A DNA stretch of 64,000 nucleotides. Source: Ophiosphaerella korrae. Its lineage: Eukaryota; Ascomycota; Dothideomycetes; Pleosporales; Phaeosphaeriaceae. Both the position numbers and the translations under genes were made by a program. Below are positions 21,101-32,757 of the stretch, one piece after another (the stretch's first letter is position 1; every line of letters starts with the position of its first letter). Location of the stretch: the NCBI GenBank assembly GCA_028456385.1, contig JALNQF010000056.1:124001-188000 (forward strand), in the 5' to 3' direction. Under the pieces are notes generated by a model. That model saw only the letters and a list, made by a program, of their open reading frames with translations. It did not search any database and had not been told where the DNA came from.

Positions 21101-23877
21101 TGGCACCGAGCACGATATCGACTTCAATGATAAGGGAGTTATGGTGCTTGGCTCAGGTTGCTACCGTATCGGTTCTTCGGTCGAGTTCGATTGGTGTTCT
21201 GTCCGTGCTGTCCGCACGCTAAGAGAGCAAAACTACAAGACTGTCATGTTGAAGTAAGTATTCTTCTTTGGTTATTCTCAATGTTTAACGTAACCCATGC
21301 TAACAAAAGTGCAGTTTTAACCCAGAGACGGTCTCGACTGATTATGATGAAGCTGATCGCTTGTACTTCGAGAAGTAAGCACTGATAATGAACCAGCTAC
21401 ATGTGCGATAGATGCTAACTCTCCTATAGTATAAGCTTGGAGACCGTGCTTGACATCTACACTTTGGAGAACTCCAGTGGTGTCGTTATATCCATGGGTG
21501 GCCAGACACCAAACAACATCGCTCTCCCTCTTCATCGCATGAACGTGAAGATTCTTGGTACCTCGCCTGAAATGATCGATACTGCTGAGAATCGATACAA
21601 GTTCTCTCGTATGCTAGACCGTATCTCTGTCGATCAGCCTGCCTGGAAGGAGCTCACCAGCATTGAAGAGGCTACTGAATTTTGCGAAAAGGTATCATAC
21701 CCTGTACTGGTTCGCCCGTCCTATGTCCTCTCAGGAGCCGCTATGAATACTGTATACTCGAAACATGATCTGGCCAACTATCTGAATCAGGCGGCGGACG
21801 TGTCGAAAGACCACCCAGTTGTCATTACCAAATACATCGAGAATGCCAAAGAGATCGAGATGGACGCTGTTGCACGCAATGGTACCATGATTGGCCACTT
21901 CATTTCAGAGCATGTCGAAAACGCCGGTGTGCACTCTGGCGACGCAACTCTTATCCTCCCCCCTCAAGATCTTGACCCAGAGACCGTTCGACAGATCGAA
22001 GATGCAACGCGCAAAATCGGCACCGCGTTGAATATTACTGGCCCCTACAACATCCAATTCATTGCCAAAGACAACGAGATCAAAGTTATTGAATGTAATG
22101 TTCGTGCATCGAGATCTTTCCCCTTTGTCTCCAAAGTAATGGGTGTCGACCTCATCGAGATGGCTACCAAGGCAATGGCAGGCCTTCCACTCACTGAATA
22201 CCCTCCAGTCAATATACCCGCTGAATACGTCGGCGTCAAGGTACCCCAGTTCTCGTTTTCCCGGCTATCTGGTGCGGATCCAGTGCTTGGCGTAGAAATG
22301 GCTTCGACTGGTGAAGTAGCATGCTTTGGTCGCACAAAGTATGAGGCATACATCAAAGGCCTTATCGCTACAGGTTTCAGGCTACCAAACAAAAATATCC
22401 TTCTTTCAATCGGTACGTTCAAGGACAAGGTAGAGATGTTACCCTCTATTGAGCGATTGCACAAGATGGGTTACAAGTTGTTTGCCACAGCTGGTACCGC
22501 AGATTATATCCAGGAGCATGGTCTCCCAGTAAAATTCTTGGAGGTCCTCTCCAGCGGCGAACATGACGAGCAGAAAGCGGAATACTCCTTAACACAACAT
22601 CTGGCAAACAATCTGATTGACTTGTACATCAATTTGCCATCAAGCAACCGCTTCCGACGCCCGGCAAACTATATGAGCAGAGGCTACCAAACTCGTCGTA
22701 TGGCGGTCGATTACCAGACGCCTCTTGTCACGAATGTCAAGAACGCAAAGCTGCTGATTGAGGCCATTTCTCGCCATTACGACCTCGAAGTTACCAAAGT
22801 TGATTTCCAGGAATTCTCTCCCGCAGCTGACGCCCACGAAGAATCGAACATGGAACTATCTAGGCTCAACGGATCGCTATCGCTGACGCAGTTGCTTGCC
22901 AAATCGCCATTTAAGAGGAAGCATATCACTTCTGTGCAACAGTTCTCGCGCGCAGATCTCCACCTCCTCTTCACTATCGCTCAAGAGATGCGTCTCGGTG
23001 CACAAAAGCAAGGCTGCCTTGACGTCCTCAAGGGACGCATCCTATGCACCTTGTTCTGTGAGCCATCTACTAGGACCTCTGCTTCGTTCGATGCGGCCAT
23101 GAAGCGCCTTGGTGGAGAGACTGTAGTCATCAACGAATCGGTCTCGTCTGTACAAAAGGGCGAGTCTATTGCCGACACGATCCGCACCTTGGGATGCTAC
23201 GGCGATGCAATCGTTCTACGCCATCCATCCGAAGACTCGATTGATATTGCAACCAAATTCTCCGGTGTCCCAGTGATCAATGCAGGCAATGGCAGTCGTG
23301 AGCACCCCACACAGGCGCTGCTTGACATCTTCACGATCCGAGAAGAGTTGGGTACTGTCAATGGGCTCAACATTTCCTTTGTTGGTGATCTTAAATACGG
23401 TCGTACAGTTCACTCCCTCTGCGAATTACTTTCTCACTACGATGTCCGGGTCAACCTTGTGTCACCAGACTCGCTTGGTATGCCCTCCGGTGTTTGTAAC
23501 GCACTTCAATCACGCGGACAGCTCAACAAGGTTTCAAACGAACTCACTCCGGAGATTATCGCTTCCTCAGATGTACTCTATTGCACGCGTGTACAAAAGG
23601 AGCGCTTCCCCGACGCTGCAAATTACGAGCAAGTCAAGGATGCATTTGTGGTTGACAACAAGCTATTGAAGGGTGCAAAGGCCAACATGGTTGTCATGCA
23701 TCCCTTGCCACGAAACAACGAGATTCACCAGGAGGTGGATTTTGATCCTCGGGCAGCATACTTCAGACAGGTACGTTCTACGCAATCCCAACACACTCAA
23801 ATAAGCTAACATAGCAACAGATGAAATACGGATTGTACATCCGCATGGCATTGCTAGCTATGGTCATGGCCCCATAA
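18138..23877 (+). CDS. URA2: Multifunctional carbamoyl-phosphate synthase / aspartate carbamoyltransferase, pyrimidine biosynthesis
   Basis: Exons 18138-18744, 18793-21253, 21315-21374, 21430-23770 and 23821-23877 keep phase throughout and give 1841 residues. The N-terminal GATase has FGICLGHQ and FHPEH. The two CPSase halves start with [20 protein letters not shown] and with [19 protein letters not shown], and end at [10 protein letters not shown] near residue 1500. ATCase begins at [17 protein letters not shown] near 1537, with [17 protein letters not shown] and MHPLPR. It makes carbamoyl phosphate from glutamine and bicarbonate, then carbamoyl aspartate, the UTP-regulated first steps of UMP synthesis. 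The family is usually about 2200 residues because an inactive dihydroorotase-like domain lies between CPSase and ATCase. Here only about 36 residues are there, inside one uninterrupted exon. Confidence 0.95.
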
Positions 23878-24372
23878 ACCCCCCATTTATGACAGGTTTC
23901 CCTTGTCCGGCTACGAGGCGTCTTTTTTTTTTTATGCCCTCGACCAATCCTTATGTACCAACTAGTTTCAAAAGCATTAGATTGGCGTCTAAACCACAGG
24001 CCTGTGGGTTCATGTGTAAGAGTACTATGTATGATGTAGACCAAAATTTTGCATTTCACGGATGGGGGGAAGCTATTTCATTTTTTCAGCAGTACAAATT
24101 GGCGTTTTGGGTTGGGTGTGGGGGCACTTTTTTGCATTTAGTTTTGGGATTAGGGCGCATGATGAATAAATGATGGCGTTTGGAGGGTTCACGATGGATT
24201 TTGTCCGTCGACAAGTGCTTCGTATACTAGATTTGAGATAGATATGGAGTAACTCCTGACGCCAGGCTTTGATGTATACATTGGACAGACATTAGTCTGT
24301 ACATGGTTGATATCCCGAGTGTGGTTTCGGTACATAGAGTAGAGATTTAGCGACCAAGACATCGGCCCCAAG
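23878..24372. other. Convergent 3' flanks of URA2 and the R-SNARE gene
   Basis: Nothing coding is seen in these 495 bp. A T10 run occurs near 23922 and T-rich strings follow, consistent with 3' untranslated sequence. Confidence 0.5.
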
Positions 24373-25200
24373 CTATTTATGGTCAGTGCTTCCCTTCATT
24401 TCGCCAACACATTGGATGCAAAACGTACCTGGTAATCCACAGCCAAAGCCAACAAAGAGGTAGATCAAAAAGATGACAACCAAGCATAACAGAATCATCA
24501 ACTTGACATTCTTCCACCACATCCTCCTCTTCAGCGTCCGACTCCTCACCCGGAAGTCTCGCGCGTTCTCACCAAGCCGGCCTGTCTTGTCTACCAGCAC
24601 ACTCATATGCTCCCCCCGCTCAAGCACCCTCTCAATATTCTCCGTCATGATCTCCCTCACGCCCTCAATCTCCCTCTGCGCCGTCCTCAACGCATCCTGC
24701 TGCCCCGCCACCGTCCCCCCCTGCTCCACCATCAACCTCTTCAACGCCCCATTAAAACTCGCACACCCATACGACGGCAAACTCGCAAAATCCGTGTCCT
24801 GCGCGCTGAACTCGGCGAAGAACTTCTTCTCCAGGTTTGTCAAGAAGCCGAAGGGGATGCGCTGGCCGACCGAGGGCTCCGCGATGACGAGGAATGTGAG
24901 GCCACCAGCACTGGCTTGCGAGGATGGATAGTCCGAGGGCGACTTGATGAGGCAGTGGATGAGGTGTTTGCTCTGGTCGAGGGTGATGTGGGACGAGGAT
25001 TTGTGATCGAGGCGTGGGAGGACAAGCGAGACGAGAGAGGAGGCGTTGGACGAGGCGGAGGCAGTGTGTTCGGTTAGGACGGTTGTGTTGTGGGCTATAC
25101 ATGCGCTGGAGAGTGTTAGTACCGCGTCGTAAGATCCAGGCAGGGGTAATTGGGGGAGCACATACTAGAGCAGTGATGTTGCGCTTGATGAGGATGCCAT
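24373..25200 (-). CDS. NYV1: Longin R-SNARE of the VAMP7/Nyv1 type
   Basis: Exons 25200-25166 (MASSSSATSLL) and 25105-24373 join in phase to give 255 residues. The first half is a longin domain (ACIAHNTTVLTEH, then LTFLVIAEPSVGQRIPFGFL). The SNARE motif follows (EIEGVREIMTENIERVLERG), with the zero-layer Arg in VLERGE, and ends at a C-terminal membrane anchor (LMILLCLVVIFLIYLFVGFG). It would drive fusion at the vacuole or late endosome. A GTACGT just after GCGLPG (near 24427) could be a donor for a tiny last exon; the read-through end is taken here. Whether it is strictly Nyv1 or another longin SNARE cannot be settled from sequence alone. Confidence 0.85.
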
Positions 25201-25564
25201 GATGGGCTGGCGAAGTTGGGGCTGTGACTCGTTGTTGTGATGCGGTGATGGAGGTGCAATGGTTGGGTTGGTAGCGTGCTGTATCGAGTATGGGGCGCAA
25301 TGTCTTTGTGTTGGAGCAGAAAGCTGGAGATAATGCCTTCGGGGCGATGAGCAGCGCGTCATCGCCAAGCCGCTCTAGCGCTAGCGTTAGCCCGAGCTGC
25401 AGCCCTATGGCAACCACAGCCTCGAAATTGTCCCCACGCCCAGGTTCCTGTTCGAGACACGGATAATGAGTGAAGATGCGACCTGCTGTTAGGCATCGTT
25501 TCCACCAAAGCACCCGAGAAGGAAACATTCATCTATCTTGATACTGGACTGCGTCTCGGCCACC
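25201..25564. promoter_or_regulatory. Divergent region between the R-SNARE gene and POP5
   Basis: 364 bp, GC-rich, no supported ORF; the frames here are antisense shadows. It includes a ctctagcgctagcgttag string near 25371. It should hold both promoters and 5' leaders. Confidence 0.45.
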
Positions 25565-26177
25565 ATGGTACGCATCAAGTATCGCTATCTAGTAGTGAAC
25601 TTCCTCTACCCAGAGCCGACCGCCAAGAGCAGGGCACAGCTTCCAGATCTTGTGCAGATTCATTCGCCCACGCCCGATTCATTCCATACCGGTGTCCTCG
25701 TGCGAATGATACGAGACGAGATCGCAGACCACTTTGGCGATTATGGCATGGGCATGACGTCTGCCGGACTCAAAGGTGGGTCGTACCTGATAGACATTTC
25801 CACGAAGTATTTCTTACTTACTCTACATCACAGTCAACTACTGGTCGCCATCCACCTCTACTGCCATAATCAGGTGTCCTCGTGATCACTACGAAATGGT
25901 ATGGGCAGCGCTTACATATATCACGCATTTACCCAAGCCCATGAACTTACCTGTCGTCGTACGAATAATAAGAGTCAGCGGTACTATACGGAAAGCAGAA
26001 GAGGAGGTTATACGCAGATCAGAGTTAATCATTAAGAGAGCGAAGGTCTGGGAGGGTACCGGCACCTTACCCATGTTGCAGAGTGTTGAGAAAGCAGCAA
26101 ATAAAGAAAGGAAGAACGATAGTGAGGTTCTAGCGCGTGTGGATACATCCGGAGAAGACGATGGCATGAGTGAATAG
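25565..26177 (+). CDS. POP5: RNase P/MRP protein subunit POP5
   Basis: Exons 25565-25775 and 25834-26177 join in phase (184 residues). The start MVRIKYRYLVVNFLYPE is the highly conserved Pop5 N-terminus and decides ATG 25565 over upstream in-frame codons. The second exon continues VNYWSPSTSTAIIRCPRDHY and IRVSGTIRKAEEEVIRRSEL, the Rpp14/Pop5 fold. The protein is a core subunit of nuclear RNase P (tRNA 5' processing) and RNase MRP (rRNA processing). The tail is charged and acidic. Convergent with the hexokinase-family gene, 156 bp apart. Confidence 0.93.
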
Positions 26178-26333
26178 TAGCCGTCTCATGATGGCGTGTG
26201 TAGAGGCACTACGAATACCGTCTAAAATCGGTCCTATATGCGCGAAGCCATGACACAATGGAAAGGATCTCCAAAGGTTTTGCATTGCAGCCATTGAAAG
26301 AAAAAGAATTGCTCTTGCGAGACAAGAATAGTC

Positions 26334-28021
26334 TCAAGCAATCTGATCCGTCATGCCCGCCAAAACTCCAGCTCCTATAATCCCACCATTCAACGCCTCT
26401 CTCAAAACCACTCTTTTCGATGAATTGGCCTTCGACCCTTCTTCAACAAGCGTATCAATCCACCTCTGACATGTTTCAAGCCATTGCGGGTATTGAGAGA
26501 TTGTCCCGCCTGCATACGCGATGACCAACTCTTCAATATCAGGCTGTTTGCTTGGTTGAGTACCGTTTCCAATTGGCAGGCTTCCGTTCCGATCGTCGAG
26601 TTGCACGTCTTGTACGCAATTCAGTAGGCCAATACAAGCGGCCGCGATCAATGCTGATGACCGCTGTTGGACTGCGTGTGCTATATGTCGAATCAACTCA
26701 ACTTTTTCAGGTGTCCAGTACGCAGTTGAAGTGTTTGTTACAGGGTATCTCTTCTCAAGTTCCTTTGTCACTTGCGTCTGATCTAGCCGCGCTACCACTT
26801 CTGAGAGGAATCTCGTCGGTATAGCGTTCTTGATTTGCAAACAGGATGGTATGCCTACTCCTGGTTCTTGAGGTACGGTATCTATGAATACCAATCGTAC
26901 GATCTCGCCAAGGTATCGGCCAGCAGTCATATATTCGAAGGGCTGGAAACCAGGAGCATCGCTGTTCATATCGAGCGTCAAGTCCCACTTTGTCTTGATA
27001 TTCAAGTCAATCAATGGTTTATCTGTTCCGCGTATGGTCCATTCCGTGTTGATTACTACCGTCTCCACAGTTTCTGGATTGGGAAGACTCCTTCTCTTCG
27101 TGGAATGTAGCCTCTCCAGCTTCATAGGTACGGTGGCGTTCGTGCCTGTTCCCACTATCAAGCCCATTGCCACTCGACTGTTTGGCGCAGCTTTAACTTC
27201 ATAGGCTAAAGATGCAAACGTCGCTACTGTGTCATTGGTGATTGCTGCAACTCGAATTCGGGGAAGGTAAGCCAGTTTTCGTTTCTTACTTAATTTCCCT
27301 TTCTCCGAATGACTATTGGTAGAAGGTTTCGTACAATACCGCTCGTAACCAGCAAGTAGCATTTTACCTAGGTTCAGGTCCGATGTGATTGCGAAGCCTT
27401 TACCCATGGGTAGTAATGTGGCTTCTGAAAGGCGGGTCTGTCTGCATTGCAGGTGAGCGAGTGGGTATGACTTCCAAGTTACCAAAAGACTTACGCCATG
27501 GGGAAACTGAACGTAATACCCAGCAGAATCTCATCACCGAAAGGCGAAGCTAGGGCCCCACTCACTGTTGTCTCCTCAATGGCTCCCCTTACAACCTCTG
27601 CAATACAGTCTCCAATCCAAATAAATAGGTCTTCTGCCTGGTCCATTTTCAGGTGATCACCGATCGGCCAATTCTTATCATGACTTCGTTTGATCTTCGC
27701 AAACACATTTCCAGCCTCGTCCTCACCATGCTTGTTCGTTGATGACTCATCCAGTTCTCCCACCAACTCGATGAAACCAACCCTCAAATTCGTCCCACCA
27801 ACGTCAATGCTCAAAAACTTGCCTTTCTCCTTTCCAGTCGGCAAAGCAGTAACGGGGGTGACGAGGAAATGGTCTGTAGAGGTGCTGGCAAGGTTGCTGT
27901 AAGTTGCCGAAAAGCGGTGAGCCAGATCGAGCAGGGTACCCGAATTGATGAAGCCAGTCAATGCTTGTACCGCTTCCGTAGCAGAGTTGTTATATACCAT
28001 TGATCTACCGTGACTAGCCAT
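26334..28021 (-). CDS. Hexokinase-family sugar kinase, probably N-acetylglucosamine kinase
   Basis: Exons 28021-27495 and 27441-26334 join in phase (544 residues) across a 53-bp intron; the junction reads GITFSFPMAQTRLSEATLLP. Motifs include the phosphate-1 loop FLSIDVGGTNLRVG, KGFAITSDLNLGKMLLAGYE, AAITNDTVATFASLAYE with the catalytic Asp, VGLIVGTGTNAT-type phosphate-2 sequence, and VIAYAGGTISQYP. The wording of these blocks resembles fungal Nag5/HXK-3 GlcNAc kinases more than glycolytic hexokinases; this is family knowledge, not a search result. No other GlcNAc-catabolism gene lies nearby, so it is not part of a visible cluster. Confidence 0.85.
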
Positions 28022-28677
28022 GACGGGCTGGCTTGACTTTCAGGAAAAAAATGTTGATAGAATCACGAGGCGCGCACCAGCAGACTAGCCAACTGTCGAG
28101 CCAAGCTTGAGAAGCAAAGCTTGCTCGGTGGAAGACAGTGGATAAATGGTAGTTGGCTCAAGGCATATCTTACCCCTGAATATGGGATCCTAATAACGAA
28201 AAGGCTAATCCAAGAAAAAAAGATAATAACTGGATATTATACACGACCGGGAGTGCAGTCCAGGGTTCGTGTAAGTGACCGTTCCGTAATCGGCTGGTTG
28301 CTGAATAAGTGGTTCAAGTTCAAGATGCAGAAAGGTGAGGCCTAGCTTGGATAGGGATAGCGTTGATTGCACGTGCAGGAGCATGCTGGCTGTGATGCAG
28401 ACATGATGCTGCTCTTGACGCCATATCCAGATAACCCGAAGTAGATAGAAATCGATGCCGTAGAGCCCTTGTTGTCAGCAAATATTGATACTTTTCAGAC
28501 TCAGGTCCTCGTACACGTCCACCCCGCGTCACGTCCCGACGCATAACTACTTAATCAGTTCTCAGCTTTCCATTTTCGAAGGCTGGACGGGAGCACCTAC
28601 ACCCACATAAGCTCCACAAGCCATCAACAGCCTTTCATCGGTCCCGCCTAACACGAAGCTGGATAAGCCAACTTACA
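28022..28677. promoter_or_regulatory. Divergent region between the kinase gene and the GILT-like gene
   Basis: 656 bp without a supported gene. A 74-codon frame at 28121-28345 has no recognisable feature. C-rich sequence upstream of 28678 is typical of a 5' leader. Confidence 0.4.
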
Positions 28678-29497
28678 ATGGAAGACAAAGCCCCCCTCCT
28701 GCCTTCACCCCCATCGCAGGAACATGTTGTGAATGCGGATGAAGCGAAGATGCGACAAAATCGCAAATCGAGGTTCCAGCTTGCGGCTGCCGTCATTCTA
28801 TTGGCAGTCTTCTGGCTGGCGAGATCGTGGACCTGTGACCATGAGCACACCGAAGCAGACACTAAAGTACCCTTGGACGTACACATAATGTAAGAGATGA
28901 TGAACAGACTGGCACGAAATGAAATGGGCCTTGACTAACCCCACACCTAGGTCCAAATGCCCCGACGCGCGCGCCTGCCTGCAGAAACTCGTCGTGCCCA
29001 CCATGGCCGATATCTCCCATAAAGTCGATTTCAGACTCAGCTTCATTGGCCAAACGACCGACGAGGACGACGGGGTGCAGTGCATGCACGGGCAGACTGA
29101 GTGTCTCGGCAATATGCTCATACTCTGCGCCGCAGCCGAGTACCCCGACCCCAAGCTCTATCTTGGCTTTTCAAACTGCCTCATCAACGATTACCACGAG
29201 ATCCCAAACAAGTCTCTGATTCAAGACTGCGCGCTGGAACATGGCCTTGACTTTGATACGCTGAACGACTGCATGAGCAGGGATACGGGCGCGTACGGTA
29301 TGGGCTTGTTGAGGGACAGCGTTCAGCATAGCGCCCAGGTTGGCGTGACCACGAGCTGTACGGTAAGGCTGAACGGGAAGGTCAGATGTGTGCACGATGG
29401 CGGCGAGTGGAAAAACTGTGATGATGGGTCCAAGCCAGAGGATCTGATCCGCGACATCAAGCGGCTCTACGACGAAGCACAAGGCTGGACATACTAG
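28678..29497 (+). CDS. GILT-family protein (gamma-interferon-inducible thiol reductase-like), membrane-anchored
   Basis: Exons 28678-28889 and 28951-29497 join in phase (252 residues). Residues 30-50 (SRFQLAAAVILLAVFWLARS) are a membrane anchor with a short cytoplasmic N-terminus, so the rest should face the secretory lumen. The GILT signature C-x-HG-x2-EC-x2-N-x4-C is present as CMHGQTECLGNMLILC. The redox-active CXXC at the start of the thioredoxin-like fold reads CPDA (MSKCPDARACL), with Ala in place of the second Cys. Several later Cys pairs remain. Thiol reductase activity is therefore doubtful. Convergent with the NECAP gene. Confidence 0.85.
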
Positions 29498-29569
29498 ATT
29501 GCGCGATGGACGGAGGGAAGAGATTGTGCACAGAAGCATTTTTGGCGTTTTTGCACGGCTTTCCCAAGT

Positions 29570-29585
29570 ACACACACACACACAC
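29570..29585. repeat. CA dinucleotide microsatellite
   Basis: About eight AC units in the 3' flank of the GILT-like gene. Confidence 0.9.
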
Positions 29586-29721
29586 GATACCCAGCACCTC
29601 TGAGTGTTTGCACATGTTGCACGATACAATTACGCTAAATGCAGTATCATTAATTAAAACGCAGTTTGAACTCCTCCCATGCAGGTACAATGCTATGCTC
29701 TTGACCAGTCAGCCAGCCAGC

Positions 29722-30531
29722 CTACTGGAACTCACCAAATTCGCCGTCGTCGAAGCCCAGATCCTCAGCCGTCTGCTTTGGAGGCTCAAAACTCTGTCTA
29801 CTCCGTCTTCTCTCCTCCTTCACGCTCTTTGCACTGGGTGGAGGCGGCAAAAATCCCCCATCACTCCCCGGTGGTGGTTTTATACTGAACAGCGCATCCT
29901 GCTCGCTCTTCTGCTGCTCTGCGCTCTTATCGCCTTCCGGCCTCGCCCGCCTGCCCTTGAGCCCCCCCAGATTTATCGATATTGTTTCGCCCTCCTTGAG
30001 GCTAAAGTCGCGCTTCGGCTCCTCCACCTCCTTCTTCGCTCTTGCGCCGCGTGCGCCTGGGGCCGGATTGGCCTCGAAGCCGAGCACGCGTCGAGCGTCC
30101 TGTAGTGCGATGCTGAAATCGAACGCCTCGGACCGCTCTTCAAAACCCATGCCTAGCACGGCTTTTCTGCCTTCGCCGACCACTGTGATGGCGAAGAAGC
30201 GGCTGCTGTCTAGTGCCTGCTCGACTATCCTTTCGCTGGTGTATGGTGCTGCGGCGAATAAATCGCCGCTTTTGGCATCCTCCAGCAGTAGTGTTGTGGT
30301 CACCTTTTCGTCGCCGTCGTCGCGCTCAGAGGGCATCGACGTCTCGACCATGCGGATTCGGGCGGTGAAAATCTGAAGCTTGTTGTTGTTGGCGGTCCAT
30401 GTCGAGGCTTGGTACCCTTTTGTCGAGGTTGCTGGTGGAATTTGGTAGATGTGGACTTTGGGCGCGAGGTAGAGAATTCGTTGGATTGCGTTAGCTGGAA
30501 GCGGTTGGCCGGTCAGAGGGTCGACGTTCAT
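29722..30531 (-). CDS. NECAP-like endocytic adaptor-binding protein
   Basis: Single exon. The PHear domain spans the first 160 or so residues (IQRILYLAPKVHIYQIPP, GYQASTW, RFFAITVVGEGRKAVLGMGF, FDFSIALQDARRVLGFE). A charged region with FSLKEGETISINLGGLKGRR follows, and the C-terminus FDDGEFGEFQ is an acidic motif of the type that binds adaptin ears. NECAPs bind AP-2 at clathrin-coated pits. I take ATG 30531 (MNVDPLTGQ) because conserved sequence begins there; an in-frame ATG at 30558 would add nine residues. Confidence 0.88.
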   Translation of the reverse strand: MNVDPLTGQPLPANAIQRILYLAPKVHIYQIPPATSTKGYQASTWTANNNKLQIFTARIRMVETSMPSERDDGDEKVTTTLLLEDAKSGDLFAAAPYTSERIVEQALDSSRFFAITVVGEGRKAVLGMGFEERSEAFDFSIALQDARRVLGFEANPAPGARGARAKKEVEEPKRDFSLKEGETISINLGGLKGRRARPEGDKSAEQQKSEQDALFSIKPPPGSDGGFLPPPPSAKSVKEERRRSRQSFEPPKQTAEDLGFDDGEFGEFQ

Positions 30532-31214
30532 GATGCGATGTGTGCCGATACTAAACACAAGTCCCGAGAATGCTATGTTTATAGTGCAGGTACTTTGCTC
30601 TTGGCTTTGACTGCTGAGGCGATGTTGTTTTGAGGGATTCCGGCGTCGCCTCGGGAAACCTGCAGATCAACTAAACTATTTGGCGGGGCAGTTCTCACGC
30701 TGGAGCTCGTAACACGACTAATTGAGGGGGGTGATCTACAACGTCAAATGAGGGGTTCAGATCAGGGAATTGTGGGACTATGGCTGGCCTCCAAATAAAA
30801 ATCATAGACGGGCATGGCGGAAAGGATTGGAGGGGCATCGCTCTTCATCGGCACGGCGGTGATGCGCTGGCAAACGCAGGGTCCTTCCGACTCCCCCTTT
30901 GTTGTGTTCTCCGCCATTCAACTCGAGCCAAGTCGTAACGTGACCGTCGCTGAATGCGGGTCATGCGCGAATCGGTGTCTCCATACAGCGGTGGCGCCTG
31001 TTTCGCGATATGACTTGCACCCTTCGAGGTAGCAACTTCACTGGTCAGTTATGTATATCTAGCCTCGTATCTACCAAGCGTAGACAATTTCCCGGTTTTC
31101 TGGACATATCAATTTGACTAGTCGAACATAAGGCGAGTTGTAGCTTGAAGCCCAAAATGCAAAGCCTATTAAATATTATGTACCTGAAATGTCGAATGAT
31201 GATTAAACGCTTAT
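30532..31214. other. Intergenic region upstream of NECAP and downstream of tyrosinase
   Basis: 683 bp holding the NECAP promoter and the tyrosinase 3' flank. No gene is supported; the short frame at 30814-31032 has no domain. Confidence 0.45.
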
Positions 31215-32757
31215 CTAAAGATACGTGTAGCAAAATGGACCGCCCATTGTGCTCATAGCGTCACCAACAGTGATGTTGCCTGGGAAAGCGTAACCCAATG
31301 TCATCACATCACTGAGCTTTGTGTCCGGTGCTGTAGGATCCGCAATGACAATCGTACCGTAGATAGCATTCGTGCGCACTTCGGGGTCCAAGTTCTGCCA
31401 GGTCCACCACACACGATCGATCTGCGCATGATGGAAGTAGAACCTATATATAAGTCAGCATTGCTTCCTACACAGTTCTGAAATGTCTATCACATACGCA
31501 GGGTCTCCAGGAGATGTAAAGAAATCAGAACCTGGATCACCACCAACAGTGAAATGCCCTGCAGTGTGTACACCCATGAAGTTGTTCGCGAAAGCCGGAA
31601 CGCCCCCTTGCATGTCGCTCCAGAATGTCTTGATATCCGGGCTATCCAGTAATTTCGTAACCATCTTGTCATTTGTCCACTGGCTAGAAGTCCATGAAGA
31701 TATGTCACGCTTCAAGCAGCGAGGGTTATACCCCAGGCCCACATTAGGGTTGGTGAGGTTTGAGATTGGGTTGGGTGGTGTGCAACCATGGTCAGTGAAG
31801 ACAGGGCCAAGGTTGACTTTGAAATCTCTAAAAGGGCCAGAGGTGACACATCCCCCTCCAGAGCCATGGGGGATCTTTATCTGAGGCTGACTATTCGTAG
31901 GAATGCCGTAAAATGTTTGGTTGGTGCAACCTAGGGCGCCGTTACCACTCATAGATGTGTCAGAACCATCAAAGACTGGTGATTTCGTTGGGTCATCGGA
32001 CCAGCGTGGCCAATTGTAGTATCTACAGTTTTGAGATGTGAGTGAGATAATTATCCGTTTTATATGTTATTTGTATAGTGGATTGTTGCTCACGGGTGTT
32101 GGCCCCTGTATCCACATTCATTGCGCAGAGTTTGCTCATAAGCGTATGTGTACCATCCTGCTACTATTAGCGCCTCTTCCTCATAATGACCCAAGGAGGC
32201 TTCATACTATGCCAAGCGAGGAAGTTCCCTGTATTATGGACCTAGGTGTATCTCAGTCGTGCTACCTAAACTCAAGCAGCTTGAGACATACAGAGAAGGT
32301 TTGTTTGATATGAGTTGCGACAAAATCGTCAAACCTTGAGACGCAACCAGGGCATTCGGACTTGGGAGTCTTCGCCGGGGCTTTCGTAAGGCATTGTACT
32401 GCAGAAATATAGTTTTTTTTCTCAGACTTTGAGAATGTGGCCCTAGGGCGGCTATAAGCTAAGAGACTTCATGCACATTTTTTTGAGCCTCTCATACCAT
32501 TCACGTCGTACCACAATATTAAAAGGATTACAAGTTTCCCATTGGTCGGACTGTTGGGTGGCTTGGTAGATTTGTTGATTCAGTACAGCAATGCCAGCGT
32601 AAAGGTCAGCCGACAAAACCTTCCCACCTAGCGCACCGAAAATGACGTCGTCTCTCTTGTTGAATGAATGGGCACCTTTGGATTCTTCACCAACCGTTGG
32701 AATGGCGCTAGCGATGGCTACAGGAGCCACAGCGGCGAGAATTAGAGCCGGAAGCAT
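31215..32757 (-). CDS. Secreted tyrosinase-family copper oxidase
   Basis: Six exons: 32757-32498, 32442-32292, 32241-32208, 32157-32094, 32022-31498 and 31443-31215. All junctions are in phase and give 420 residues. A signal peptide opens the protein (MLPALILAAVAPVAIASA). CuA ligands lie in DDFVATHIKQTFSVHNTGNF and LAWHRWYTYAYEQTLRNEC, CuB ligands in FMGVHTAGHFTVGG and FYFHHAQIDRVWWTWQN, so all six His are present. The second block also carries the family strings YYNWPRWSDDP and DGSDTSMSGNG. Such enzymes oxidise phenols or related substrates and are often linked to pigment or metabolite pathways. The protein is shorter than melanogenic tyrosinases, without a C-terminal lid domain. No pathway partner is adjacent. 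Confidence 0.9.

Noticed and set aside
24752..25528. 258-codon minus-strand ORF
   Set aside because: Shadow of the R-SNARE exon in another frame, rich in Arg/Pro/His without any domain.
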